From contig JBKCNM010000017.1 in NCBI GenBank assembly GCA_046297395.1, positions 1-22,786 of the forward strand: 22,786 bases of DNA. Reading direction: 5' to 3'. A model generated the notes under the pieces. That model saw only the letters and a program-made list of their open reading frames with translations. It had not been told where the DNA came from and did not search any database. Shown here piece by piece: positions 7,409 to 16,318 of the stretch (the stretch's first letter is position 1; every line of letters starts with the position of its first letter). The position numbers and the translations under genes were made by a program. The stretch is from JBEICQ01 sp046297395 (GTDB taxonomy: Bacteria; Bacteroidota; Bacteroidia; UBA4408).

Positions 7409-8203
7409 CTATGGACGAATGATGTCCTGTGGTTTGGAATAAAATCCTGATTCGCGGCCGGGGAAGAGCGCTTTGGTTTTCCATCCGATGAGGTCGCAGA
7501 CGACTACCGAAGCAATAAACATTCCGAAGATGGCGGGTAGGTAGGAAATGGTTCCATAGGCAGATTTTTTAAAGTGGGTGCCATCGGTAACCATAAGGGA
7601 ATCATCGAGTACTTTTTCATCTGAGAACACGGTGCGTACACCCCGGCTTATGCCCATTTTTCGCAGGCGTTTGCGCAATACCGATGCCAGGTAGCAATTG
7701 TTGGTACGGGAGATATCGGCAATCTGTATACGGCTGGGATCGAGTTTTCCGCCGGCTCCCATAGAGCTGACCACAGGCACCTCGTATTTTTTGGCAGCTG
7801 CTATAAGGCTACACTTGGGAGAAATGCCATCGATGGCATCTACTATGTAATCAAACTTACCATGTTGCACCAGTGCATCGATGTTTTCGGGTAAGAGAAA
7901 TTCCGGCAGCACCGTTATTTCGAGATCGGGATTGATGTCGAGCAAGCGGTTTTTGATGACCCTGGTTTTAAACTGACCTTGCGTGCTGATAAGCGCGGGC
8001 AATTGTCGGTTGCGGTTGCTGGGATCTACCACATCGCCGTCGATGAGGGTGAGTTTACCTACGCCTGCGCGGGCTATGCTTTCGGCGGCATAGGAACCCA
8101 CACCGCCCAGACCTGCTATGCATACCGATGCATTTTTAAGCAGGATGGTGTTTTGGTTGCCAATGAGCAAAGTGGTGCGGCTGAGCCAGGGATTGTCCTC
8201 CAT
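7409..8203 (-). CDS. tcdA: tRNA threonylcarbamoyladenosine dehydratase
   Basis: This 264-residue protein belongs to the ThiF/E1-like superfamily. It has the nucleotide-binding GLGGVGS loop (residues 31-37), the LIDGD acidic strand end (D55), the SNRNRQ motif (residues 62-67) that contacts ATP, and the YIVDAID strand. Length and the conserved middle (SSMGAGGKLDP, ISRTNNCYLASVLRKRL) fit TcdA (CsdL/YgdL). TcdA uses ATP to cyclise t6A37 to ct6A in tRNAs that read ANN codons. The ATG at 8203 gives the expected N-terminus (MEDNPWLSRT) and sits directly behind a strong Bacteroidota promoter. It is transcribed away from the helicase. A generic E1-like activating enzyme is the alternative, but TcdA is well supported. 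Confidence 0.9.
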   Translation of the reverse strand: MEDNPWLSRTTLLIGNQNTILLKNASVCIAGLGGVGSYAAESIARAGVGKLTLIDGDVVDPSNRNRQLPALISTQGQFKTRVIKNRLLDINPDLEITVLPEFLLPENIDALVQHGKFDYIVDAIDGISPKCSLIAAAKKYEVPVVSSMGAGGKLDPSRIQIADISRTNNCYLASVLRKRLRKMGISRGVRTVFSDEKVLDDSLMVTDGTHFKKSAYGTISYLPAIFGMFIASVVVCDLIGWKTKALFPGRESGFYSKPQDIIRP

Positions 8204-8208
8204 GCCTG

Positions 8209-8238
8209 CAAAAGTAGGGAAAGCCTATCATGTTCAAA
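8209..8238 (-). promoter_or_regulatory. Bacteroidota-type promoter for tcdA
   Basis: On the minus strand TTTG (8238-8235), an 18-base spacer, and TACTTTTG (8216-8209) match the Bacteroidota -33 TTTG and -7 TAnnTTTG consensus. The box ends five bases before the tcdA ATG, so transcription should start at or almost at the start codon, predicting a leaderless or near-leaderless mRNA. The element overlaps the first ATG of the helicase frame at 8230. Confidence 0.72.
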
Positions 8239-10701
8239 TACACATGTGGCTGTGCAGAAGCTGAAAAGAAAATAGAAAACACCCTTTACAGCCGGATTAA
8301 ATTTCCGAAATTAGCGGGGCTTAAAAGTCCCTTGGAAATTCCCGGTTTTTTGAATGATTTAAATCCCGAACAACGGGAGGCTGCGCTTGCTGTAGACGGA
8401 CCGGTGATGATACTTGCCGGAGCCGGCTCAGGGAAGACCCGTGTGCTCACCTATCGCATTGCTTACTTGCTGCACAAAGGAATCGACGCTTTTCATATTC
8501 TGGCACTCACCTTTACAAACAAGGCGGCCAGAGAAATGAAGGAGCGCATTTCCAAGCTGGTGGGTGAGCAGGAGAGCCGCAACCTTTGGATGGGTACTTT
8601 TCACTCTGTATTTGCCCGCTTGCTAAGAAGCGAGGCGCACCGCATTGGATTTCCATCCAGCTTTACCATTTACGATACAGATGATTCGCGCAGTTTGATT
8701 AAATCGATTGTGAAAGAGTTGAATCTGGACGACAAGGTGTATAAGCCTTCTATGGTGCACAGCAGGATATCGTCTGCAAAAAACAATTTGCTGACCTGGC
8801 AGGCCTATCGCGACAATGCAGAGATACAGGCCGACGACAGGGCTTCGCGCCGGCCGGAGATTACGCGCATTTTTGAGATGTACCACCTGCGTTGTTTTCA
8901 GAGCAACGCCATGGACTTTGACGATTTGTTGTTTTACACAAATATTCTGCTGAGGGATTTTCCGGATGTGCTTCACAAGTACCAGCACAAATTCAAGTTT
9001 ATTTTGGTTGATGAGTATCAGGACACCAATTTTGCACAGTATGTGATTGTAAAAAAGCTGGCAGCTGCCTTTGAAAACATTTGCGTGGTGGGAGATGATG
9101 CGCAAAGCATTTACGGGTTCCGGGGAGCCAATATCCAGAATATCCTAAATTTTCAGCATGATTATCCGGGCATGCGGACCTTTAAGCTGGAGCAGAACTA
9201 CCGTTCCACCAAAACCATTGTGGAGGCAGCCAACAAGGTGATTAACAACAACCAGGAGCAGTTTGAGAAACAGGTTTGGACGCACAATGAAGCCGGACAA
9301 AAAATTCCGGTTTTGCGTGCGCTTACCGACAATGAAGAGGGATGGATGGTGGCCAACGCCATATTTGAAATCCGTATGAATGAGCAGGCAGCGAACAAGG
9401 ATTTTTCTATCTTGTATAGAACGAATGCACAAAGCAGGGCTTTGGAAGAGGCCTTGCGGAAACTGAATATTCCCTACAAAATTTACGGAGGGTTGTCTTT
9501 TTACAAACGCAAGGAGATCAAAGATCTTGTGGCGTATTTCCGATTGGTTATTAATCCGCATGATGAGGAAGCTTTTAAGCGGATCATCAATTATCCGGCA
9601 AGGGGTATTGGACAAACCACACTCGACAAAATTGGGGTGGAAGCGGCTGCACGCGGCAAGAGTTTGTGGCAGGTATGTTTGGAATTGTACGAGCGTAATC
9701 CGATGCAATTACAAGCGGGCACGCGACAAAAGTTATTGGATTTTTGCACCATGATTCAGCATTTTTCTTTGCGTATGCCACACATGGATGCGTATGAGCT
9801 GGGTGCTGAGATTGCTGCTGCCAGTGGGATATTAAAAGAGTTGTATGCAGATAAAACACCTGAAGGTGTAAGTAGGTATGAAAACATACAGGCCTTGCTG
9901 AACGGGATGAAGGATTTTACCGAGAACAAGACGCTGAGGATTAGTCCGCCCGATGCCATGTGTGTGGAGGGGGAGTTTGAAAAGGAAGAAGTGGCAGACA
10001 CGCTGGATGTGTTTATGCAGGACATTGCCTTGCTGACAGATGCAGAGGAAGAGGGGCCGGAGAAAGACCATGCGGACAAGGTGTCTCTCATGACGGTGCA
10101 TGCTGCCAAGGGCTTGGAGTTTCCGTATGTGTTTGTGGTGGGGCTTGAGGAAAATCTCTTTCCTGCGCAGCAAAGCATGGGAAGTCGCAGTGAGTTGGAG
10201 GAGGAGCGTCGCTTGTTTTATGTAGCCATTACACGGGCACGAAAAAGGGTTACCCTGAGTTATGCGCAGAGCCGCTACAAATACGGGAATTTGCTGAGTT
10301 GTGATCCGAGCCGATTCATTGATGAGATTGATGAGGAGTTATTGATTCGTCCGAGAAAAGTTTCTGCGCCAAAAACGGCAGAGACACCCTGGGGAGGCAA
10401 GCCATTTTTTTTGCGTAAAACAAGTCAGGAATTGCCGGCTGCAAGTAAGCGAGAAACACCTCCTGCGCCTGCGGGCAGGGGCAAACTCAGGAAGATTGAG
10501 CAAGATAGAACGCGTGCAGGCGAAGGCGAAGTAACGGGAGCGTTTGTGATTGGCCAAAGGGTTGAACACGGCACTTTTGGTGTGGGAACAATACAAGCGC
10601 TTGAGGGAGCAGGTGCAAATCGCAAGGCGAGTATTTTGTTTGACTCCGGTCAAAGCAAACAATTATTGCTTACCTTCGCCAAACTGAAAGCAATTGAGTA
10701 A
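8230..10701 (+). CDS. UvrD/PcrA-type superfamily 1 DNA helicase
   Basis: This is a 3'-5' DNA helicase of repair and replication restart. All SF1A motifs are visible: the Q-motif (LNPEQREA, residues about 44-51), Walker A GAGSGKT (64-70), Walker B VDEYQDT, motif III GDDAQSIYGFRGA, motif IV QNYRS, motif V MTVHAAKGLEF and motif VI FYVAITRARKR. The C-terminus (VIGQRVEHGTFGVGTI) is the Tudor-like domain that in PcrA/UvrD contacts RNA polymerase. The ATG at 8230 is the only in-frame ATG ahead of the Q-motif, but residues 1-37 do not look conserved and the ATG lies inside the tcdA promoter. TTG codons at 8332 or 8350 (FLNDLNPEQ) are better biological starts. The DUF4290 gene follows 49 bases downstream. 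Confidence 0.92.
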   Translation: MFKYTCGCAEAEKKIENTLYSRIKFPKLAGLKSPLEIPGFLNDLNPEQREAALAVDGPVMILAGAGSGKTRVLTYRIAYLLHKGIDAFHILALTFTNKAAREMKERISKLVGEQESRNLWMGTFHSVFARLLRSEAHRIGFPSSFTIYDTDDSRSLIKSIVKELNLDDKVYKPSMVHSRISSAKNNLLTWQAYRDNAEIQADDRASRRPEITRIFEMYHLRCFQSNAMDFDDLLFYTNILLRDFPDVLHKYQHKFKFILVDEYQDTNFAQYVIVKKLAAAFENICVVGDDAQSIYGFRGANIQNILNFQHDYPGMRTFKLEQNYRSTKTIVEAANKVINNNQEQFEKQVWTHNEAGQKIPVLRALTDNEEGWMVANAIFEIRMNEQAANKDFSILYRTNAQSRALEEALRKLNIPYKIYGGLSFYKRKEIKDLVAYFRLVINPHDEEAFKRIINYPARGIGQTTLDKIGVEAAARGKSLWQVCLELYERNPMQLQAGTRQKLLDFCTMIQHFSLRMPHMDAYELGAEIAAASGILKELYADKTPEGVSRYENIQALLNGMKDFTENKTLRISPPDAMCVEGEFEKEEVADTLDVFMQDIALLTDAEEEGPEKDHADKVSLMTVHAAKGLEFPYVFVVGLEENLFPAQQSMGSRSELEEERRLFYVAITRARKRVTLSYAQSRYKYGNLLSCDPSRFIDEIDEELLIRPRKVSAPKTAETPWGGKPFFLRKTSQELPAASKRETPPAPAGRGKLRKIEQDRTRAGEGEVTGAFVIGQRVEHGTFGVGTIQALEGAGANRKASILFDSGQSKQLLLTFAKLKAIE

Positions 10702-10750
10702 GATTGCGGCGGATGCTTAAACAGCTCCGTTTTCCCAACAACACACACAC

Positions 10751-11401
10751 ATGGAATACAACACACAGCTCAACAAGCTGATGATTCCCGAATATGGGAG
10801 AAATGTGCAGCGCATGGCGGAACTTGCCGTGGAGGAGCCCGACAGGGAGAAGCGCACAAAAATGGCAGGTGCGATTATTGAAATCATGACCATTTTAAAT
10901 CCTCATCAGAAGGACGCTGAAGATTTCCGTCACAAGCTGTGGGATCACTTGCACATCATGACCGGTTACAAGCTGGATGTGGATGGGCCTTATGCTGCAC
11001 CAAGCAGAGAGAATGTAGAGAGCAAGCCCCGGCGGGTGGCTTATCCCAAGGGGAACATCCGTTTTATGCATTACGGCAGTGCGGTGGAAAAATTTATCCG
11101 CAAAGCATTGGAGATGGAAGATGAGGAAAAGCGCATGGTATATGCTGAAGCCATTGCCAACCTGATGAAAAAGGATTACCTGGCATGGAACAGAGATGCA
11201 GTGAGCGATGAAACCATCCTCGCTCATTTAGAGAAGATGTCGGAAGGCAAAATCCGATTCGACATGAACAAGCGCCTGCATTTCATTGACTTCCGCACGC
11301 GGAATGTTACCAATGGCAATGTGCAGGGGCATGTACAGCAGTTTGGCGGGCAAAAGAAATTCCCATCAAAGAACAACAGAAACCACCGCAGGAAATATTG
11401 A
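10751..11401 (+). CDS. DUF4290 family protein
   Basis: This 216-residue protein matches DUF4290, a family I know only from Bacteroidota. It opens with MEYNTQLNKLMIPEYGRNVQRM, followed by helical stretches (REKRTKMAGAIIEIMTILNP, EDFRHKLWDHLHIM), a second related half (RFMHYGSAVEKFIRKALEME) and a basic, Asn-rich tail (residues about 190-216). No signal peptide or membrane segment is visible, so it should be cytoplasmic. The function is unknown. It sits 49 bases after the helicase and is probably co-transcribed with it. An SD-like sequence is absent, as is usual in this phylum. Confidence 0.85.
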   Translation: MEYNTQLNKLMIPEYGRNVQRMAELAVEEPDREKRTKMAGAIIEIMTILNPHQKDAEDFRHKLWDHLHIMTGYKLDVDGPYAAPSRENVESKPRRVAYPKGNIRFMHYGSAVEKFIRKALEMEDEEKRMVYAEAIANLMKKDYLAWNRDAVSDETILAHLEKMSEGKIRFDMNKRLHFIDFRTRNVTNGNVQGHVQQFGGQKKFPSKNNRNHRRKY

Positions 11402-11482
11402 CAGGTAAACTGTTAATTAAATTTTTAATCTGTACACTTATGCTGTCTTAAGAGTGTCTACCTTGTAATCAAGTTTGGTCGT

Positions 11483-12325
11483 ATGAAGAATCTTTTCGTT
11501 TTAATTCCGCTTTTTTTCTTTCTGGTTTCCTGTCGCCAGGAGACAAAAACCGAGCAGGTGATTGTGCCTGCAGAAAAAGTACCTGATACACTTGCTGAGG
11601 CATACAATAAATTGAAGAGGGAATTGGCAGTAAGGGACAGTGTTCTTGTTTTTTTTACCACTACGATGAGCGAGGTACAGAACAATGTGTTGCTAATAAG
11701 AAAAAAGCAGGCGGGACTGAAAAAGGGAAAGAAGGCTGCAGTGATGGCCAACTTAAAGTTCATTGATTCGGTGATGACCAGGAACAAGGAATTGCTGAAA
11801 AGGCTTCAGCAAAATTCCGGAAAGGGACAGGGTGAAAGCAATGCTTACAATGGCTTTATCAGCATGCTTAACGATTTGGTTGATGACAAGAGCAAGCAGA
11901 TTGATGCCCTGCTTACCGACATGGAAAGCATGAACAAAGATTTTGGGAATTTATATGCGCGATACAAAGAGGTAAGTGAAGAGAATGAAGAAAAATCGCG
12001 CATCTTAAGCAAGGCGTGGTTTACTTCAGGAACGGAACAAGAGTTGCTCAAAAAGGGCGTAGTCATTAAAGAAGGAGGGGTAATGGGAATTGGTTCGAGC
12101 AGAAAACTCAGTGATGCTTTTAACAAATCCAATTTTGAGGAGATTGATATCAATAAATTTAAGAGCATCAAGGTACAGGCTAAGAAATCAAAAATCATTA
12201 CCACTCATCCTTCCGACAGTTATATACTAACTCAAACCGGAGGCGAAACAATGGTGAGTATCACCCAGCCTGAAAAATTTTGGAATGCAAGTAAATTTCT
12301 GGTGGTTTTGGTGTTGAAGCGATAG
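11483..12325 (+). CDS. Coiled-coil lipoprotein, function unknown
   Basis: This 280-residue protein has a lipoprotein signal peptide: KN, a hydrophobic core, then LVSC with the lipid-bearing cysteine at residue 17. Residues about 40-170 are rich in charged and leucine heptad-like positions (LAEAYNKLKRELAVRDS, LKRLQQ, MESMNKDFGNLYARYKEVSEE) and should form a long coiled coil. A compact domain follows (GVVIKEGGVMGIGSSRKL, KIITTHPSDSY, GGETMVSITQPEKFWNASKFLVVL). It is likely anchored in the envelope. I do not recognise a family. It is separated from the DUF4290 gene by 81 bases and ends in a convergent gap with the signalling block. Confidence 0.72.
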   Translation: MKNLFVLIPLFFFLVSCRQETKTEQVIVPAEKVPDTLAEAYNKLKRELAVRDSVLVFFTTTMSEVQNNVLLIRKKQAGLKKGKKAAVMANLKFIDSVMTRNKELLKRLQQNSGKGQGESNAYNGFISMLNDLVDDKSKQIDALLTDMESMNKDFGNLYARYKEVSEENEEKSRILSKAWFTSGTEQELLKKGVVIKEGGVMGIGSSRKLSDAFNKSNFEEIDINKFKSIKVQAKKSKIITTHPSDSYILTQTGGETMVSITQPEKFWNASKFLVVLVLKR

Positions 12326-12502
12326 AATAGTTGATAAAAAATTGCTACCGAGGTTACCTATTTGGCTGAAAACTTTTTCCGGCAATCATGTATCTTTCCT
12401 CAAATGTTTTGATGCTTGGGTATTTGTCAGGCTAAATTTTACCAGCTTGGATATGCAAGGAAAAGAGATTGGGTGTGAATGAAAATTTTTTGAGTACGAC
12501 TT

Positions 12503-13636
12503 TTACAGCGGGTAGCTATTCGGGTCGAATCCGAGCAGCAGCATATCATCAGTTTGGGGGAGGGTTCCTTGCCATTTACGCAAGGCAATTTCAAATTCGA
12601 TGTTTCTTCTTTCAGGGGCTACATGCTGCACCCTTTCGAGGATAGCAAGCAATCCTTTTTTCATCATTTTTCTCTTGTGCATGCCACCGAACTGGTCTTT
12701 GATACCATCGCTGAAGAAGTAAAAGAAATCGCCTTTTTTAAATTCGTACACATGTTCCGGTAGCATTTCTGCATCAGGTATATCAGCGCCCAGGGTAGGG
12801 CCTCTGAGGCTATGCAGGTGCAGAGTATCATCGGCAGCGTCGAAATAAACATATTGCATTTTGCTGCCGGTGATGGATAATTTTTTTTGGTCCGGATCCA
12901 ATTTAAACACCAAGAGTTCGAGGGCGTCATGCACGCGGGTGTGGGTAGATCCTCCTGCAAGTGCTTTCTGGATATTTTTGTTTACGCTGAGTAAAAGTTT
13001 GCGGATATCGTTATTGCGTCGAGAGGCATTGTGCACAATCTGAAAAGAGAGCACAGAGAGTAGTGCAGCCGGGATGCCGTGACCGGTGCAATCTCCAACC
13101 GCACCGATGAGTGAATCGTTTTCTTTTTGGCGATAGATGGAACAGAAGTCGCCTGTAATAACATCTTTGGGGCGATTGATAAATACCGGATGATCAAAAT
13201 ACCTGGACCATTTGGTTTTATCTGGAATGATAGATCTTTGGATACGCTGGGCATACCAAATTGATTCGGTAAGTTCTGAGACCGATTCGATGATGTCGTT
13301 GAGATCTTCAACGGCCAGGGGTTTGCTTAAAAAGCCTTTGATGTTGGTACCTACGGCTCGTTCAAGATTTGAGTCTTCGGTGTTTCCGGTGATGTACACC
13401 ACAGGTACAGAAGTTGATTCCTGGATTTGCTTCATGGTTTCTATGCCGTCGGTTTTGTCTTCGAGGCGAATATCCATGAGAATAAGATCGGCTGTGTTTT
13501 CTTTGAAATACTCTATTACTTCGGTGCCGGATGTAAATGTGCCTACCACTTCGTGCCCAAGATTCTCCACATAATGTCTGTGGAGTTCCATGATGATTAA
13601 ATCGTCTTCAACAATGACAATGCGTTTTTTGGACAT
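12503..13636 (-). CDS. Response regulator with SpoIIE/PP2C phosphatase output
   Basis: This 377-residue protein has a receiver domain (residues about 4-120: D11/D12 acidic pocket, D55 phosphoacceptor in LMDIR, T83, K105 in LSKP). A linker with the YAQRIQRSIIP motif (128-138) follows, then a SpoIIE-type serine phosphatase domain (D163 in TGDF, D182 in VGDCTGHG, SDG near residue 310, DDMLLLGF near the end). It should dephosphorylate an anti-sigma-factor antagonist or similar protein in a partner-switching pathway when its receiver is phosphorylated. No STAS or anti-sigma gene is in the window. It starts three bases after the stop of the HisKA_2 kinase, its likely phosphodonor. Confidence 0.9.
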   Translation of the reverse strand: MSKKRIVIVEDDLIIMELHRHYVENLGHEVVGTFTSGTEVIEYFKENTADLILMDIRLEDKTDGIETMKQIQESTSVPVVYITGNTEDSNLERAVGTNIKGFLSKPLAVEDLNDIIESVSELTESIWYAQRIQRSIIPDKTKWSRYFDHPVFINRPKDVITGDFCSIYRQKENDSLIGAVGDCTGHGIPAALLSVLSFQIVHNASRRNNDIRKLLLSVNKNIQKALAGGSTHTRVHDALELLVFKLDPDQKKLSITGSKMQYVYFDAADDTLHLHSLRGPTLGADIPDAEMLPEHVYEFKKGDFFYFFSDGIKDQFGGMHKRKMMKKGLLAILERVQHVAPERRNIEFEIALRKWQGTLPQTDDMLLLGFDPNSYPL

Positions 13637-13639
13637 GCT

Positions 13640-15730
13640 TTATTTGGAGGGAAAATGGAGTAAATAAGCAAAGTGATCGGAGGCGGGAAATTCTCCGCTG
13701 CCTTTGAGTTGTCGCTGCAGGCTGTTGATGAGCTTTAAACCAAAGCCTTCTCCTTTTGCATGGAGTTTTTCGGGAGGAATGCCCGGCCCGGAGTCGCGGT
13801 AGGAAAAGACCAAAGTGTCGCCATCGGGTTTTAATTCAAGGGAAATTTTTACCCTGCCATCTACCAGTGCATATTTGAGGGACTTGGAAATGAGTTCGCT
13901 CATGAGCAAACCAAGGGAGATTGCCCGAGTGATGTCTAAATAGATATTCTTCTCGATTTTGAAATCGAAGCTCACTCCTCTTTTTGCTTCGGCCATATAC
14001 AATCGTTTGTAGTAGGCAGACATCTCCTCCACATATTCCGCAAACGGCACGGAAGTGAGGTCAGAAGCATCGTATAGTTTTTGATGAACCAGGGCGATGC
14101 TTTTTACGCGCAACTGCATGTCGGTGATGAGTTGTCGGGCAGTGGGTTCGGTAATCTGGATTTTTTTTAATTCAAAAATACCATCGATGATGGCGAGGTT
14201 GTTTTTCACGCGGTGGTATACTTCCCCAATCAGCAAAAGATTTTCCTGATACTTCTTTTCAACATCTTCGAGCAATGCCTTGTTGGATGTGTTGTCGTAG
14301 AAAGACAAAAGAATGGAATCGTTATTGGCAGCGCTTGACAGGTGATTCAGGCGAATCTGTACATTTCTTGTTTTGGCTTCTGTGCCGATGTTTCTCTCCC
14401 ATGACATGGGTTCATTGTTTTCGAACAAGACAGGCTTATCGGCTGAGAGTCCAAGGAAAGGGAAAATCGTTTCGATGGATTCAAACACCTTGTGATCGGT
14501 GAAAAACTCGCCGGCCCTTTGGTTGAAAAAACTGAGTTTGTATCCGTTCATATTTTCTTTTTCATAGAGAATCAAGCCTTCATTTGCATGATTCATCACA
14601 AACTGAAGCATCTGTTCATTGGCTTCCATTTTTTGGGTGGACTTCACCATGTTGGTGATGTCGATGGCAAAGCCAAAGAGGCGTTCTTCTCCACTCGCCA
14701 GCACAATGGCTTTTTTGCCGCAGTAGAAATACCTGCTGTCACCATTGTTATTCATCGTTAGATTAAAGGAGATTACTTCTTTGGGTTTCTGAATGGCTTC
14801 GCGGTCTGTAGCATTCAATACTTTTTCAATTTCCTCAGAAAAAACCTCTCTGTCATGCAAGCCATTCACTTGCTTTCCCAAGGTGGCATTCATGTAATTA
14901 TTGGAAAGCAGGTATTGACCATGATGATTTTTAACATAAAGACAAATGGGTAGAGAATCGAAAATGGCGCTTATGAGTTGTTCATGGGCACGGGCAGATT
15001 GAATGGCTTTTACTTTCTCTGTGATGTCACGGAAAAATCCATGGGTAGCAACGAGCTTCCCATTCTGAACAAGTGGAACCACATTTCCTTCGACCCAGAT
15101 TCGTTTTCCCGACTTTGAAATAAACTCCACCTGCACCTCTGTGATGCGTTTGCCTTGCATAACCTCCTGAAACATGATTTGGCAATGGGGCTTATACTCA
15201 TCTGCGATAATGTCGAAGAGTGTAATATTTTCGAGGTCCTCTTGTGAATATTCCAGTTTTTCGTGCCAGGTGCGGTTACAAAAATGCAGTTTGCCGTTTT
15301 GGTCAAAACTTTGGATAATTTCCATGCTGTTTTCAAACAAATCGCGGTAAACCCTCTGTGATTCAAGCAGGCTTTTTTCTGATTTCTTCAGTTCTGTCTG
15401 ATCCAGCACAGAGCCAAAGATTTTATCTGTTCCATCATCATCCTTAAACAAACGGGCGTTAAGCTGATAAAGAATTTTTTGGCCTTGTTTATTTTTGGTC
15501 GAAACAAAATATCCGGAGATGGACTGTTTTGAATAAAGCTGCTCTCTGAATCTGTTGTATTCCTCCTCTCCATCAAAACAGGCAGCAAGTCCGTTTTGAC
15601 GCATCTCGGTACATGTTTCAAATCCGAAAACAGACGCAAATGCTGCATTGCAGCGCAGGATTTGGGCATCGCCTCCGGCAAGAAACATCCCTGAGATTCC
15701 AGTTTCCCAAATCAAATCATTGTAATCCAT
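13640..15730 (-). CDS. Multi-PAS HisKA_2-type sensor kinase
   Basis: This 696-residue protein has no signal peptide or membrane span and should be cytoplasmic. It has about four PAS units: residues 5-115, 125-240 (FDQNGKLHFCNRTWHEKL, ending GFFRDITEK), 250-362 (ending FAIDITN) and a weaker one at about 372-485. A HisKA_2 dimerisation domain follows, with phospho-acceptor H506 in YHRVKNN, then an HATPase domain (G1 SYRDSGPGIP, G2 GEGFGLKLI). The N-box reads SELISKSLKYA: the usual second Asn is Lys at residue 616, which should weaken magnesium-ATP binding. It is followed after three bases by the receiver-phosphatase gene, so the pair forms a two-component unit. Its leader contains inverted repeats. 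Confidence 0.88.
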   Translation of the reverse strand: MDYNDLIWETGISGMFLAGGDAQILRCNAAFASVFGFETCTEMRQNGLAACFDGEEEYNRFREQLYSKQSISGYFVSTKNKQGQKILYQLNARLFKDDDGTDKIFGSVLDQTELKKSEKSLLESQRVYRDLFENSMEIIQSFDQNGKLHFCNRTWHEKLEYSQEDLENITLFDIIADEYKPHCQIMFQEVMQGKRITEVQVEFISKSGKRIWVEGNVVPLVQNGKLVATHGFFRDITEKVKAIQSARAHEQLISAIFDSLPICLYVKNHHGQYLLSNNYMNATLGKQVNGLHDREVFSEEIEKVLNATDREAIQKPKEVISFNLTMNNNGDSRYFYCGKKAIVLASGEERLFGFAIDITNMVKSTQKMEANEQMLQFVMNHANEGLILYEKENMNGYKLSFFNQRAGEFFTDHKVFESIETIFPFLGLSADKPVLFENNEPMSWERNIGTEAKTRNVQIRLNHLSSAANNDSILLSFYDNTSNKALLEDVEKKYQENLLLIGEVYHRVKNNLAIIDGIFELKKIQITEPTARQLITDMQLRVKSIALVHQKLYDASDLTSVPFAEYVEEMSAYYKRLYMAEAKRGVSFDFKIEKNIYLDITRAISLGLLMSELISKSLKYALVDGRVKISLELKPDGDTLVFSYRDSGPGIPPEKLHAKGEGFGLKLINSLQRQLKGSGEFPASDHFAYLLHFPSK

Positions 15731-15934
15731 AGGCCTCGGCTAATATATAGTTTCCCCCATACGCAGGGCCAGCATATCATCGATAATATTGGGTTGCTAT
15801 CGAATTTTCGATGATTCCTGATTGGCCCTACAGATGGATTTCGTGATTGGCAGAATATTTAAGCAGATAGGTAGAAAAATTAGGTACTTATCTATTTGCT
15901 CTGCCAGGAGCTTTTCAAAAGAGTATACGAACGC
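15731..15934. other. Structured intergenic region before the HisKA_2 kinase
   Basis: This 204-base gap separates the single-domain regulator from the multi-PAS kinase. It holds a nested inverted repeat (15765-15829) and a second stem (AGATAGGTA 15865-15873 with TACTTATCT 15885-15893, one G-U pair). I find no match to the TAnnTTTG promoter box. It is a candidate site for a terminator, attenuator or operator between two sub-operons. Confidence 0.45.
15765..15829. repeat. Nested inverted repeat, possible leader hairpin
   Basis: Outer arms AGGGCCA (15765-15771) and TGGCCCT (15823-15829) enclose ATCATCGA (15776-15783) and TCGATGAT (15808-15815). An alternative inner pair is TCGATA (15780-15785) with TATCGA (15798-15803). 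On the minus strand it begins 35 bases before the kinase start. No U-tract follows. Confidence 0.5.
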
Positions 15935-16318
15935 CTAATATCCTGTTAATTCCCTGATCTTTTCTATTGAGATAGGTTTTTCCAGGTAGCCGGATACGAT
16001 ATTAAAAGACAAGCCCCTCACCCGATCACGGTCGTCGAGGGAGGAGGTAAGAAAATAGAAACGGCTGCCACGGATAGCCTCTTCGGGCAGTTCCTGTATG
16101 GAATGAATGAGTTCGAATCCATTGAGCTCGGGCATGCGGATATCAATCAGAAAGATGGTTTCAGAGACCCGCTCTGTCTTTATATAATCCATGGCCTCTT
16201 TGCTGCTCTGAAAAGCAAGTACCTCCGCATGTGGGATGACTTCCTTGATGACAGCCTGGTGCAGAAAATTAAAAATATCGTCGTCGTCGATAAGGATGAA
16301 TCGCAAACTGTTTTTCAT
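15935..16318 (-). CDS. Single-domain response regulator
   Basis: This 127-residue protein is a stand-alone receiver domain with no output module. The acidic pocket is DDDD at 11-14, the phosphoacceptor is D59 in FLIDIRMPELNG, the switch residue is in FLTSS, and the conserved lysine is in YLEKP. Its ATG overlaps the stop of the upstream HNOBA kinase by four bases, so the pair is translationally coupled and the kinase is its likely donor. Such receivers usually pass phosphate on in a relay or act by protein contact. The following kinase could be its target. Confidence 0.9.
   Translation of the reverse strand: MKNSLRFILIDDDDIFNFLHQAVIKEVIPHAEVLAFQSSKEAMDYIKTERVSETIFLIDIRMPELNGFELIHSIQELPEEAIRGSRFYFLTSSLDDRDRVRGLSFNIVSGYLEKPISIEKIRELTGY

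Noticed and set aside
12326..12502. Possible terminator in the convergent gap
   Set aside because: I searched for a GC-rich hairpin followed by a T run for either gene and found none that was convincing.
16111..16120. GTTCGAATCC, similar to a tRNA T-arm
   Set aside because: It lies inside the receiver gene and no acceptor stem or anticodon arm can be formed around it.
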